A stretch of 49,499 nucleotides of DNA from Ellagibacter isourolithinifaciens (GCF_008831035.1 NZ_WAJR01000016.1:1-49499); one strand, 5' to 3'. Shown: positions 25,315 to 33,756, numbered from the stretch's first letter. Translations and numbers: made by a program. Notes: generated from the letters alone by a model not told the origin.

Positions 25315-25879
25315 AACTTCTGAGCAGAAAGACAACGCCAAGTGCGCGAAGAAAGCGGTTTGGGGCTATATCAATCGCCTCCGCATCGACGAAGGATACG
25401 AATGCAGGGAGCAACACGATACATCCTTCCTTGCAACTGCCGAGAACGTGATTAACGCTTTTGCTGGATACGGGGATGACGATTCCTCGTTCGGGTTCGG
25501 CAATGCGCAAAAACTCATCAACATGACCGCGAAATACATTGCCTTGGGCATTTACATGGATGATTGCAGGGAGGACTTCCAATACTGTCATTGTCCTATG
25601 GATGGCATAATGGTGGATAAAGTTACCAAGCTCGCAGGAAGGTTGGTGGACGAGGGGGAAGAAGGACTCCGTGCTTCGCTGGAGAATTTCGCATACAAGC
25701 GCCCACGTGCCCACGACTGGGCGGCCAAGGACGAAGTCCGTTGGAGCAAGCTGACCCTCGAGAACCGAAAACCATGCGAGGGTTTCCAAGAAGTTGTTCG
25801 GGCTCTAGCGGAAAGAGAGGGGTTATCCCCGCTTGAGTTCGACTTTTGCGTTTGGGGCAGTGACGGAGATGAAAGATAG
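25292..25879 (+). CDS. Hypothetical protein, 5' end replaced by a repeat arm (partial)
   Basis: The open frame encodes about 195 residues from GTG 25292; it stays open upstream to TTG 25241, but the AGGAGG there directly abuts that TTG. The first eight residues (VGYLGFRA) come from repeat A rather than from the gene. After them the sequence looks like a real protein: basic helix KCAKKAVWGYINRL, then FGFGNAQKLINMTAKYIAL, Cys-His-Cys at YCHCPMDG, and a C-terminus ending near DFCVWGSDGDER. I do not recognise the family. The likely history is insertion of the element at the 5' end, leaving a truncated gene. Confidence 0.5.
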   Translation: MGYLGFRATSEQKDNAKCAKKAVWGYINRLRIDEGYECREQHDTSFLATAENVINAFAGYGDDDSSFGFGNAQKLINMTAKYIALGIYMDDCREDFQYCHCPMDGIMVDKVTKLAGRLVDEGEEGLRASLENFAYKRPRAHDWAAKDEVRWSKLTLENRKPCEGFQEVVRALAEREGLSPLEFDFCVWGSDGDER

Positions 25880-25902
25880 TAGCTCCGTGGGCGATTCTAC
25901 TG

Positions 25903-25926
25903 CTGGGATTTTTACAGAAATCCCAG
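25903..25926. terminator. Hairpin downstream of the truncated hypothetical gene
   Basis: CTGGGATTT (25903-25911) and AAATCCCAG (25918-25926) pair perfectly around TTACAG. It lies about 25 bases after the stop. The following bases are not a strong T-tract, so termination is tentative. Confidence 0.5.
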
Positions 25927-26096
25927 TAATGTAGCATCCTCGAAACTCAAATATCGAGCCCATTCGTTTTCATCCCCCCGAATCGAAGGAGGTCGGGTTT
26001 GCACCCAAAAGCCTTGCCGCTCACGCCCGACGCGACGCAAGTCACCCGACCCCTGTCTCACCCCGTCTCGCACCGGGCCTCCTCGTGTTTCTTCCT

Positions 26097-26154
26097 GATG
26101 CAACCGACGAAAAACCGACGAAAAATTTTACGTCGGTTTTGCGTCGGTTGCATC
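26097..26154. repeat. 58-bp near-perfect palindrome without a loop
   Basis: The left half (26097-26125) and right half (26126-26154) are complementary at all but two pairs. The outer 13 bases (GATGCAACCGACG) are followed by AAAACCGACG, with single mismatches between blocks, and the centre is AAAATTTT. ACCGACGAAAAA also occurs twice in tandem. It lies 30 bases beyond the rtcB stop and could terminate rtcB, extrude as a cruciform or be a mobile remnant. The rest of 25880-26183 has no gene. Confidence 0.8.
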
Positions 26155-26183
26155 GGGCGGAAAGCAGCCCCCGTCGCCTTCCC

Positions 26184-27389
26184 TTACGACGCTTTGAAGT
26201 TGTAAATAGGCCTCATGACATCGATGATATCCACCGACTCGGCGATGGGGCCGATGATGTCCTCGATGGGCTTGTAGGCGCCAGGCGCCTCGTCGATGGT
26301 GCGCTCGTTCACCGAGGTCGAATAGATGCCCTCCATGGTGGTCCGGTACTCGCGCAGGTTGAGCGTTTCCCTTGCCTCGCGACGCGACATGACGCGGCCC
26401 GCGCCGTGGGGCGCCGAGTTGTTCCACGCCTCGTTGCCGCGCCCTTTCGCGATGATGGAGCCGTCGCGCATGTTAAGCGGAATGAGCACGGTCTCTCCCG
26501 CGTGCGCGGCGATGGCGCCCTTGCGAAGAACCATCTCATCCACGTCGATGTAGTTGTGGACGGTATGGAACTCCGACGAGGCGTCAAGCCCCGTTCTCGC
26601 CAGAATCTCCACCAGCATGCGCACGCGGTTGCGGGCGGCGAAGCGCTGGCAGACGTCAACATCGTGCAGGTAGTCGTCCATGTAGCTGCCGTACAGCCAG
26701 CACAGGTCGGCAGGCGCGTCGGGCTCTGCGCCCTCGTATTGCGCTGCGAGCTCCTTGAGCGCCGCCTGGATCTCGTCGCGGCGCCCGGCCGACTTGTACG
26801 CGTCGATGAGCTCCCGCTTGCGCTCGAAGAAGCCCTCCTTGCCGCTGTGCAAATCGACGGCGAGGCCTTGGTAGTAGTTCGCCACCTGCAACCCCAGGTT
26901 GCGCGAGCCTGAGTGGATGACCAGGCGCTGCATGCCGTCGGAGGCGACGTCGATCTCGATGAAGTGGTTGCCGCCGCCGAGGGTGCCCAGCGAGCGCTTG
27001 AGGCGCTTGACGTCCCTGAGCTCGCGGTAGCAGCGCAGCTCCTCGAAGTCGAATTGCTCCTTGCGCCCATCCCAAACGCGAGCACCCGAGGGGATCTTGT
27101 GGCACGCCTCATCGAAGGCGGGCAGGTCAATGGGCTTGTGGCCCAGGTCAGCCGTGAGCATGCCGCATCCGATGTCGACGCCCACGAGGTTGGGTACCAC
27201 AGCGTCCGTGACCCTCATCGTGGTCCCGATGGTACAGCCTATCCCGAAATGCGCGTCGGGCATGATGGCGGTGTTTGCGCCCTCCGCAAACGGCATGCCG
27301 AGCATCGTGCGGATCTGCTCGACGCACGCGTCCTCTATGTTCGTCGCGTAGCACGCTGCCGTGCCGTGCGTTCCCTCAATTGTGAACAT
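26184..27389 (-). CDS. rtcB: RtcB-family RNA ligase
   Basis: The 401-residue ligase joins 2',3'-cyclic-phosphate (3'-phosphate) and 5'-OH RNA ends using GTP and Mn2+. The motifs are MPDAHFGIGCTIG at 43-55, VDIGCGM at 71-77 (metal Asp72 and Cys75), GGGNHF at 138-143 and IHSGSRNLG at 158-166. VHNYI lies at 278-282. HGAGR at 328-332 contains the histidine that is guanylylated. AGGAAGG precedes the ATG. No archease or RtcR activator gene lies nearby. Placement among Fic, ATPase and repeat elements suggests repair of RNA damage in an accessory context, but this is inference. Confidence 0.95.
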   Translation of the reverse strand: MFTIEGTHGTAACYATNIEDACVEQIRTMLGMPFAEGANTAIMPDAHFGIGCTIGTTMRVTDAVVPNLVGVDIGCGMLTADLGHKPIDLPAFDEACHKIPSGARVWDGRKEQFDFEELRCYRELRDVKRLKRSLGTLGGGNHFIEIDVASDGMQRLVIHSGSRNLGLQVANYYQGLAVDLHSGKEGFFERKRELIDAYKSAGRRDEIQAALKELAAQYEGAEPDAPADLCWLYGSYMDDYLHDVDVCQRFAARNRVRMLVEILARTGLDASSEFHTVHNYIDVDEMVLRKGAIAAHAGETVLIPLNMRDGSIIAKGRGNEAWNNSAPHGAGRVMSRREARETLNLREYRTTMEGIYSTSVNERTIDEAPGAYKPIEDIIGPIAESVDIIDVMRPIYNFKAS

Positions 27390-27617
27390 GGCAATCCTTC
27401 CTACTCCTTGGCGGCTCCTAGGAGTCTGGCGTGATGCATCATAGGCGCTCCCTTAGGAATTGGTTGTCCCTTCTTTCGTACACGCTATTTCGTAATACGG
27501 TCAGGTTGTCCTAGCGCGAATCGCATTCTTGGCGATTGGCCCTTTCCCAATCACTTTCGGGAGGCACTTCTTTGGAAGAGGGGTCTTGTTCGTCAAGTCA
27601 TCGGCTTCGTGAGTTAT

Positions 27618-27878
27618 GTGGTGGTGGGGAAGGGAAGGGGCTCGGCGGCGCGACCCTTCCGGGCGCAATTAGTGCAGCGATTCGGGAAGAATTCGGCACG
27701 AAAACCGAGGTATCCCACGACGGGGGCTTCATTTCTGCGCTCCATCGCGGGTTGCTTTTCGGTCGCGGGAAGAATTCCCAGGTCAGCGCATCGCCCAATT
27801 CGAGGGCGACCCACGACTCGTGGCTTCCCCGTGGGATACCTCGGTTTTCGTGCCAAGATTTGCCTTGGGGGCTGTACT
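27618..27878 (+). repeat. Repeat element B: full copy with perfect 23-bp inverted repeats
   Basis: The element begins GTGGTGGTGGGGAAGGG and ends GGGGGCTGTACT. Inverted arms at 27696-27718 and 27831-27853 match at all 23 bases and enclose 112 bases. Inside is a hairpin, TCGCCC (27791-27796) with GGGCGA (27804-27809). GGGAAGAATTC occurs twice. It sits in the gap between rtcB and fic2, which otherwise holds no gene. Open frames across it are not protein-like and do not hold against copy C. Confidence 0.85.
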
Positions 27879-27972
27879 ATTTCAGACTCGCACGCCATTC
27901 CGATTCGGAAGAGCAACTTGCCCTTCCGAGCGTTCGCTTTTCCTGTTTATTACCGGAAGCGACCCCTTATGG

Positions 27973-29157
27973 CTATCGCGCTGCAATTCTTCGTATGCCT
28001 TGCAATCTCGATGCTTCCTCGAGTATCCCGATAAGCTCATCAGCCTGGTAGTACGCTCCTCGTTTCGCATTACCCATCTTCGAAAGGATACCTCTCTCGC
28101 AAGCGGTCTCTATAAGAGTGCGTGCCGCTCGGTCGGTGATGGCGAGACGGTTGGCGACATATGCGGCGTCCACGACAGGCTGTTCGACGAGAAGCTCGGG
28201 TAAACCGTGGGACGCCGATCCTGCGCGGTCGGTGTTCGAGGCACGCCATGCGCTCAACACATCGTCCACGTCGTCGGCGATGCGCAAACCGATGACGACG
28301 GCAAGCTCCAGAGCATCGGCAAAGCAGGCGATTATTGGCTCAATCTTTCCGACGTGGTAGGCGTCGAGCGCTTTCATGTACCGTTCAACGTCATGCAGCA
28401 GGCCCGCTGAGACGGGCAGGGTTGAATGCATCAGGACTTCGTCGTTTGCAAGCATGCGATGCACGAGCGCTCTGCCAGTGCGGCCGTTGCCGTCCGTAAA
28501 GGGGTGGATTGTCTCGAACTGCGCGTGGAAAATCGCTTCTTTGGCCACGGGAGGAACGTCCTCCCGCACCCCGAACTCAATTAGGTCGTTGATGTAGTCT
28601 GGAACGCGACTTGCGTGAGGGGGCACGAACGACGCTTCATGCGGGCTGTAGGGCGTGCCACCGATCCATACCTGCTCGTCTCGCAGTCCCTCCCACTCGG
28701 AGGTTTCTGCCATGAGCACGTCATGGATGCTGCAGATCGAATCGATGCTCACGGGTCCACTTTGCCGCAGAGCCTCGCGCATGGCGGCGACGTTGCCCGC
28801 GATGAGGAGCGCATTCGTAGGTGCCTTGTCGGAAAGTTCTGCGAGTGCCACATTGCGCACGCTCGATGTGAGCCTCTCAATCTGGGAGCTCGATGAAGAC
28901 TCGCTTCTTAAAAGGAGGGCTGGAAGGTTCCAATCGCGCGCATTCTGGGCTTCGTCGAAGCGCGTTACGGCAACTTCGACATCTGCAATCCGCCGCTGAA
29001 TCTCAGGAGACAGGTTGACCGTCAGTTGGGCAATCTTTGCTGGGAGCGCAGCCTCATATGTCGGCAAAATCTTGCGTCTGCGACTCTTGGGTATGAACGC
29101 GAGCTCGTCGTAATCCCTTTCCCATGCGCATGTCTCATAGGCTACACTCGGCCACAT
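27973..29157 (-). CDS. Fic-family protein with C-terminal winged helix (Fic2)
   Basis: The 394-residue protein has a DUF4172/Fic_N-like N-terminus and the core HPFTDGNGRTGR at 218-229. A winged-helix segment (YVANRLAITDRAARTLIETACERGIL) lies near the C-terminus. The helix resembling the inhibitory motif reads SSQIER at 90-95: the Glu94 that reaches the active site is kept, but the following Gly/Asn is Arg. It shares little with Fic1 beyond the fold, so the two are not a recent duplication. AAGGAG precedes the ATG, and an 18-bp perfect operator covers the promoter. The target is unknown. Confidence 0.9.
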   Translation of the reverse strand: MWPSVAYETCAWERDYDELAFIPKSRRRKILPTYEAALPAKIAQLTVNLSPEIQRRIADVEVAVTRFDEAQNARDWNLPALLLRSESSSSSQIERLTSSVRNVALAELSDKAPTNALLIAGNVAAMREALRQSGPVSIDSICSIHDVLMAETSEWEGLRDEQVWIGGTPYSPHEASFVPPHASRVPDYINDLIEFGVREDVPPVAKEAIFHAQFETIHPFTDGNGRTGRALVHRMLANDEVLMHSTLPVSAGLLHDVERYMKALDAYHVGKIEPIIACFADALELAVVIGLRIADDVDDVLSAWRASNTDRAGSASHGLPELLVEQPVVDAAYVANRLAITDRAARTLIETACERGILSKMGNAKRGAYYQADELIGILEEASRLQGIRRIAAR

Positions 29158-29189
29158 GACTTACTCCTTGCGAATTCAATGCCGATTCT

Positions 29190-29235
29190 GCTAGTTTTAC
29201 GGAAGTGAATCATAATACACTTCCGTAAAACTAGC
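29190..29235 (-). promoter_or_regulatory. fic2 promoter inside an 18-bp perfect inverted repeat
   Basis: GCTAGTTTTACGGAAGTG (29190-29207) is repeated as its exact complement at 29218-29235 with a 10-base centre. On the minus strand TTGCTA (29237-29232), 17 bases, TATGAT (29214-29209) form a good sigma70 promoter. The -10 falls in and beside the dyad centre and the -35 at its edge. A bound dimer would shut the promoter completely. Fic2's own winged helix is the obvious candidate regulator. Confidence 0.8.
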
Positions 29236-29416
29236 AATAGATGCCATCATTCGTGTGCCTCTTGTGATTACAGATGTTTCTTCGTTTGACGAGGCCGGCG
29301 CTCAGCTCGTCCGGCTGGACGCTCACTTCCAAACAGATTGTCGAGCCCGCCGAGCGCGTTTGCATCACGTTCTCCCATCCCCTCGCATGAGAGCCCTAAA
29401 GGGAATGTGGCGAAGT

Positions 29417-29676
29417 GTGGTGGTGGGGAAGGGGAGGGGCTCGACGTCGCGACTCATCTGGGCGCAATTGGTGCAGCGATTCAGGAAGATTCTGGTACGA
29501 AAACTGAGGTATCCCACGACGAGGGCTTCATTTCTGTACTCCATCGCGGGTTGCTTTTCGATCGTAGGAAGAATCCCCAGGTCAGGGACTCGCTCAATTC
29601 GAGAGCGACCCACGACCGCGCCTTCCGCGTGGGATACCTCGGTTTTCGTGCCAAAATCTGTCTTGGGGGCTGTACT
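29417..29676 (+). repeat. Repeat element C: full copy, diverged
   Basis: It has the same orientation and length as element B, with clear similarity throughout. Its arms are 29495-29517 and 29629-29651. The two changes in the left arm (C to T) leave G-U pairs if the plus strand is transcribed. The inner hairpin is TCGCTC (29590-29595) with GAGCGA (29603-29608), a compensatory pair change relative to B. It lies in the 680-base gap between fic2 and the ATPase; the rest of that gap has no gene apart from the fic2 promoter. Confidence 0.85.
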
Positions 29677-29836
29677 TTTTCGGGCCGCTGTCCACTGCAT
29701 TCGCTCAGCAAGCAGGCTTGTCCAAGAGCGTTGAATGCTGCCCCCGCTATATCGGGGGTTCGTCCGATTGTTGGAGGCTCGCATTCCCAACGCCGTTCCC
29801 GGACTCTTGGAGAGCGTTCAAAGTGCGTCCAAGAAG

Positions 29837-31126
29837 CTATTTTGGCAGGCTTTCCTCGTCGAGCAGAAAATCGAACACGGACATAGTCAGAATCCCCTCG
29901 TTGTCGTAAGTCGGCTTCACCACATCGCGCACGAGCACGATCTTGCTGAAACTGTCGGGTACTTCGCGAAGTGGGGCCTTTTCCTGGCGTGTCTTCTCCT
30001 CATCCGGCAAGTGAAGCGCCGACTGTATGTAATAGCGCCGGGAACCTAGATTCGCGACGAAATCCACCTCGAGTTGCTTGCGCACTACCTTGCCGTCGAC
30101 GCGCCTAGCCTTCGCGACAGAGCCGACGTCGACGGAAAAGCCCCTCGCGCGCAGCTCGTTGTACACGATGTTCTCCATGATGTGGGTCTCCTCGACCTGC
30201 CTGAATCCAAGCCTCGCGTTGCGCAGGCCGATGTCCTCGAAGTAGTATTTCTTAGGACTCCCGATGTACTTGCGTCCCTTGACGTCGTACCGGCGGGCCT
30301 CTTCGATGAGGAAGGACTCCTCAAGGTAGCTGATGTAAGTGGAAATGGTGTTCGCGGTGATCTTCGAGTTCAGAACGCTTTTGAAGGTCGCCTCGATTTT
30401 GGGTGGGTTGGTGAGCGAGCCGATGGAGGATGCCAGCACGTCCACGAGGTCTTCGAGCTCTTGGGTCTTTGCCACCTTGTTCCTGGCCACCACATCCTTC
30501 AAGTATGTCTCGGAGAACAGGCGCTCTAGATAGCGGGACTTTTGCTCGTCCGTGCGCATGCCAAGAAGCAGGGGCATGCCTCCGAAGACGACATACTCGG
30601 CCCAACCCTGGTATTTGTCTCCCTCAAAGCCTTGCATGAATTCGGAGAAGGACAGTGGTCGCACTCGGACCTCGTCTCCTCGTCCGCGAAACTGCGTCAT
30701 GACGTCAGAGGACAGCAGTTTGGAGTTGCTGCCTGTCGCATAGACGTCGACATTTCGCATGCGCAGCAGGCCGTTGAGCACACCATAGAGGCGAGGTGGT
30801 TCGTGCCCGCGCAGCTCCTCGTCGGAGATCGCGTATTTCACCTCGTCGAGCATGACGTAGTATCTCGACGTCTTATTCGCTATCTTAGACTTCAAATAGC
30901 TGTCAAGTGCACCTGGGTCGCGCAGGCCCCTGTTCGCTTCCTCGTCCAATGCGACCTCCACGATATAATCGTCGCCAACCCCTAGCTCGTCCCTGAGGTA
31001 GTTGCCGAAGAGTTCGAACAGCAGATATGTTTTGCCGCACCGTCTGACGCCCGTGATTACCTTGATCATCCCGTTGTGCATTCTGTCTATCAGGCTGTTT
31101 AGGTATCTATCCCTGCGCACTTCCAT
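29837..31126 (-). CDS. ATP-binding protein of the AAA_14/DUF4143 type
   Basis: The 429-residue protein begins with an AAA-like P-loop domain, Walker A GVRRCGKT at 26-33 and Walker B VMLDEV at 91-96. A sensor-like YATGSNSKLL follows at 129-138 and the family motif PLSFSEF at 157-163. The C-terminal DUF4143 half ends in a nuclease-like fold with ELRARGF, Glu353-x-Asp355 and YIQ at 366-368. Proteins of this type are common accessory ATPases of unknown role. AAGGAGG precedes the ATG. It is transcribed alone from its own promoter. A defence or stress role is plausible but unproven. Confidence 0.85.
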   Translation of the reverse strand: MEVRRDRYLNSLIDRMHNGMIKVITGVRRCGKTYLLFELFGNYLRDELGVGDDYIVEVALDEEANRGLRDPGALDSYLKSKIANKTSRYYVMLDEVKYAISDEELRGHEPPRLYGVLNGLLRMRNVDVYATGSNSKLLSSDVMTQFRGRGDEVRVRPLSFSEFMQGFEGDKYQGWAEYVVFGGMPLLLGMRTDEQKSRYLERLFSETYLKDVVARNKVAKTQELEDLVDVLASSIGSLTNPPKIEATFKSVLNSKITANTISTYISYLEESFLIEEARRYDVKGRKYIGSPKKYYFEDIGLRNARLGFRQVEETHIMENIVYNELRARGFSVDVGSVAKARRVDGKVVRKQLEVDFVANLGSRRYYIQSALHLPDEEKTRQEKAPLREVPDSFSKIVLVRDVVKPTYDNEGILTMSVFDFLLDEESLPK

Positions 31127-31154
31127 GTCTGCCTCCTTTAAATTTCATTTAGTG

Positions 31155-31183
31155 ATTATGTCACATGTTGCATTTTCGCTCAA
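31155..31183 (-). promoter_or_regulatory. Promoter of the DUF4143 ATPase gene
   Basis: On the minus strand TTGAGC (31183-31178), 17 bases, CATAAT (31160-31155) give a reasonable sigma70 promoter about 30 bases before the start codon. Confidence 0.6.
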
Positions 31184-31496
31184 TGTGAACCCATGGTGCG
31201 ATGCAATTCGGTCATAGAGCGTTTGACAATCAGGAACGTTCGCGGCGCAACGGTCGTTCGCGTCCGTCAGGCATGAAAGTCGCTTCAGACCTTTGCGCTA
31301 AAAGTGGCTGTCGGGAAAGCGTTAGCTGTTGGAGTGAAAGCTGATTCGAGTCCAGCCTTTCTGAATGTTCGTCATCGCCACAACGACGTGTGCGCTGTGG
31401 CGGCCTTTCGTCGGCGAAAGCAACAATGCGGCCTTGCGTGAAATAAATCACCTGACCTGCCGTCTTGTCCGTCTAACTATCGGCTTCGCGAGTTAT

Positions 31497-31613
31497 GTGG
31501 CGGCGGGGGAAGGGAAGGGGCTCGACGTCGCGACTCTCCGATAGGCGGCAGCGGGAGAAGAAGAATCGGAGACGTCTTCCGAGAGCAATTAGTACAGCGA
31601 TTCTTTTCGCGCG
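31497..31613 (+). repeat. Repeat element D: left end only
   Basis: It shares the opening GTGGCGGCGGGGGAAGGG... and the run CTCGACGTCGCGAC with elements B and C, and later GCAATTAGTACAGCGATTC. The arm pair is absent. A different hairpin, TCTCCGAT (31535-31542) with ATCGGAGA (31565-31572), occupies the interval. The rest of 31127-31803 shows no gene. Confidence 0.65.
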
Positions 31614-31803
31614 CAGGCGCGATCGACGATTAAGCGATTCTCGATACTCTGACGATAAAAGCGATAATGACGACAATCGCGAAAGGCCAGGTAGGACTTT
31701 GGAGGGAAAGAGCAAGTCCAAAACTAACCTGTTCTAGCCAACAGCAAACGCTGATCCACCTGCGCCTGCCGGGCTCAATCAAAGATTGGGCAGAAGATAA
31801 TCC

Positions 31804-32436
31804 CTAGTATTTCTGGGCTTCCTTGAGCGCTTTGAGGTAGGTGGCGTAGTGCTCTACACGGTGGGCATCGCTTGCGAGGTAGTCGACCAGCCCGTTCTTG
31901 AGCAGCGCCGTGGCGGTGCGCCGGCGCGGGTTGAAGATGCCTCCTTCCACGAAGTTCGCGGAAAGCTGAAGCCGGCAGCCCATTTCCCTCATCTCGCGCG
32001 CGACGTCGATATCCTCCTGCACGGGCTTGTAGCGCTCGGGGTGGGCGATCACGATGTCGACGCCCTTGCCCTGGATGGTGTAAATCGCGCGCTGCCAGTT
32101 CGCCGGCAGATGGCTGTTCGAGAACTCGAGCAACAGCAAGTTGGTGCCCTTGATGCAGAGGCTGGGCGCCGCGTCGAGCCCCATGTCGGCGAGCTTCTTC
32201 CAGTGCACCTCATATCCCAAGCTCAGGCGCACGCCATTCTTCTCCGCATGCGCCTTGAAGGCCCGATAGCGCTTCTCGATGAGCTCCGCATCGAAGTCGG
32301 AGTGCTTGCAATGGGGGGTGCACACGATGTGGTCGATGCCGGCGTCCCGCGCGGCAAGCAGCATCTGGTGGGATTCCGCTGGCGAGCGCGAGCCGTCGTC
32401 GACTCCGTTTAAGATATGGCAATGGATGTCGAACAC
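31804..32436 (-). CDS. PHP-type protein-tyrosine phosphatase (CpsB/YwqE-like)
   Basis: The 210-residue metal-dependent phosphatase has DIHCHILNGVDDG at the N-terminus (His5, His7), CTPH, GYEVHW, IAHPERY and SDAHR. These are the ordered metal ligands of the PHP family used in capsule regulation. It would remove phosphate from the BY-kinase tyrosine cluster encoded upstream. GTG 32436 is the start, since AAAGGAGAGG lies just before it; the longer frame adds an Arg-rich leader. It is the last gene of the leftward capsule arm, 100 bases after the LCP gene. Confidence 0.88.
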   Translation of the reverse strand: MFDIHCHILNGVDDGSRSPAESHQMLLAARDAGIDHIVCTPHCKHSDFDAELIEKRYRAFKAHAEKNGVRLSLGYEVHWKKLADMGLDAAPSLCIKGTNLLLLEFSNSHLPANWQRAIYTIQGKGVDIVIAHPERYKPVQEDIDVAREMREMGCRLQLSANFVEGGIFNPRRRTATALLKNGLVDYLASDAHRVEHYATYLKALKEAQKY

Positions 32437-32535
32437 GCCCTCTCCTTTCCCGCGCTGCCTCGCTGCCCGCTCGTTTACCGTACGCTCGCTTCGCCGCACG
32501 TGCCCGTGCCCGCTCTCTTGTCGAGCACGGCGGCC

Positions 32536-33738
32536 CTATTCCTCGCTTCCCACCTCGTGATAGTACACGTTGAGAACCGTCTCGTACACGTTCGTCTTGT
32601 CCAGGTAGAACTCAGCGAACTTGTCCCCCTGCTGCATGGTGCCCTGAAGGGTGGTCATGTCGACCGACGTGATTCCTGTCGCCAAGACGGAGCTTGCCAG
32701 GTAGCTGAACTCGTTGAGTCCCAAGTTCGTCACGGCATAGTTCGAAGCCGTCGTGTACAGGTTGACAAGCGTCCCGACATTGCCCTGGGCACTCGAGAGC
32801 GCCTGCTTGCAGAAGGCTTCGACGAACTGCGACTGGCGCGTCTGGCGGTCGAGCGACGAGGTCAGCACCGATGTGTCGCGCCACTGCACGTACTTGAGTG
32901 CGTTGCTTCCGAACAAAACGGTCGGCTCGCCCTCGACGATGTTGGTGTTGGGAATCGACTGTGTCGGGGTCAGCGACACGCCACCGATGGCATCCGCGAG
33001 CGCGCCTACGCCGTCCATATCAAGCGAGAAGTAGTAGCTCACGGGCATGTTGTACAGCACGCGCGAAACTGCGGAGGCGGTGTATTGGCTGCTCAGCTCA
33101 CCGCCGTCGCCGTATGCGTAGGCCAGGCACAGCTGCATGGTCGACATGCCGGTGAAGATGTCTCCCATGAACTCGCCCACCTCGACCATCGAGTCACGCG
33201 GGATGCCGATTCCCGTCGTCTTGCCGGTGTCGAGGTTCACGGCGAGCACCATGATGGCGTCCGCCTGCCCGACGCTCTTGCCCGGCACGACCTCCTCGGT
33301 CTGGCGGTCGTAGCCTATGACGGCGACGGAAACCATATTCTCGTTCAGCGCGTACGTCTTCCCGTTGTACTCGACAGTGCGGCCCTCGTCGTAGGTCACG
33401 GCGCTATCGTCCGCCTGGATGTCATCGGCGGTGTTGGCCTGCTTCACGGCGCTCTCGCCAGACTTCATGAAGGCGAAGGCGGCGATGGCGATGGCGACCG
33501 CGATCGCCACGAGAATCCCCACGACGATAGCGACGCGCTTCAAGATCTTCTTGCGACGCGAATGATGGCGCTTCTTCTTCCTGATGAGGACTTCTTCCTC
33601 CATCGTCTGGGGCGCCTCGGGGGTTGCGGGCACCGGGGTCCCCTCGGGAGCCTCGGGGGTTGCGGGCGCCTCGGGGGTCGAGGTTGTGCCGCTGCCCGCC
33701 TCATCCAGGGCGTTGTCTTTCGTTTCGCTCTCTTCCAA
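32536..33738 (-). CDS. LytR-CpsA-Psr (LCP) family glycopolymer-attachment protein
   Basis: The 400-residue protein has a cytoplasmic N-terminus with repeated Pro/Glu/Ala/Thr words (ATPEAPEGTPVPATPEAP), then a basic KKKRHHSRRKK stretch. One membrane helix lies near 78-98, and an extracellular LCP domain follows (SVAVIGYDRQ, QADAIMVLAVN, GIPRDSMVEV). LCP enzymes transfer polyprenyl-linked polymers to peptidoglycan. The called start is TTG 33738, 19 bases after the sortase stop and without a good ribosome site; ATG 33603 is an alternative that removes the Pro-rich tail. It is in the same operon as the sortase. Confidence 0.88.
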   Translation of the reverse strand: MEESETKDNALDEAGSGTTSTPEAPATPEAPEGTPVPATPEAPQTMEEEVLIRKKKRHHSRRKKILKRVAIVVGILVAIAVAIAIAAFAFMKSGESAVKQANTADDIQADDSAVTYDEGRTVEYNGKTYALNENMVSVAVIGYDRQTEEVVPGKSVGQADAIMVLAVNLDTGKTTGIGIPRDSMVEVGEFMGDIFTGMSTMQLCLAYAYGDGGELSSQYTASAVSRVLYNMPVSYYFSLDMDGVGALADAIGGVSLTPTQSIPNTNIVEGEPTVLFGSNALKYVQWRDTSVLTSSLDRQTRQSQFVEAFCKQALSSAQGNVGTLVNLYTTASNYAVTNLGLNEFSYLASSVLATGITSVDMTTLQGTMQQGDKFAEFYLDKTNVYETVLNVYYHEVGSEE

Positions 33739-33756
33739 AGTGCTTCGTCTTTCGCG

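Noticed and set aside
27609-28034. Long open frames across repeat element B and the similar ones across C
   Set aside because: They are Arg/Ser-rich and end differently in the two copies. DNA pairing, not protein sequence, is what is conserved.
31338-31362. tRNA T-arm-like GCTGATTCGAGTCCAGC
   Set aside because: No matching acceptor, D-arm or anticodon arm could be assembled around it.
27600-31620. Retron or CRISPR explanation for the repeats
   Set aside because: There is no reverse transcriptase or Cas gene, and the copies are few, long and irregularly spaced.
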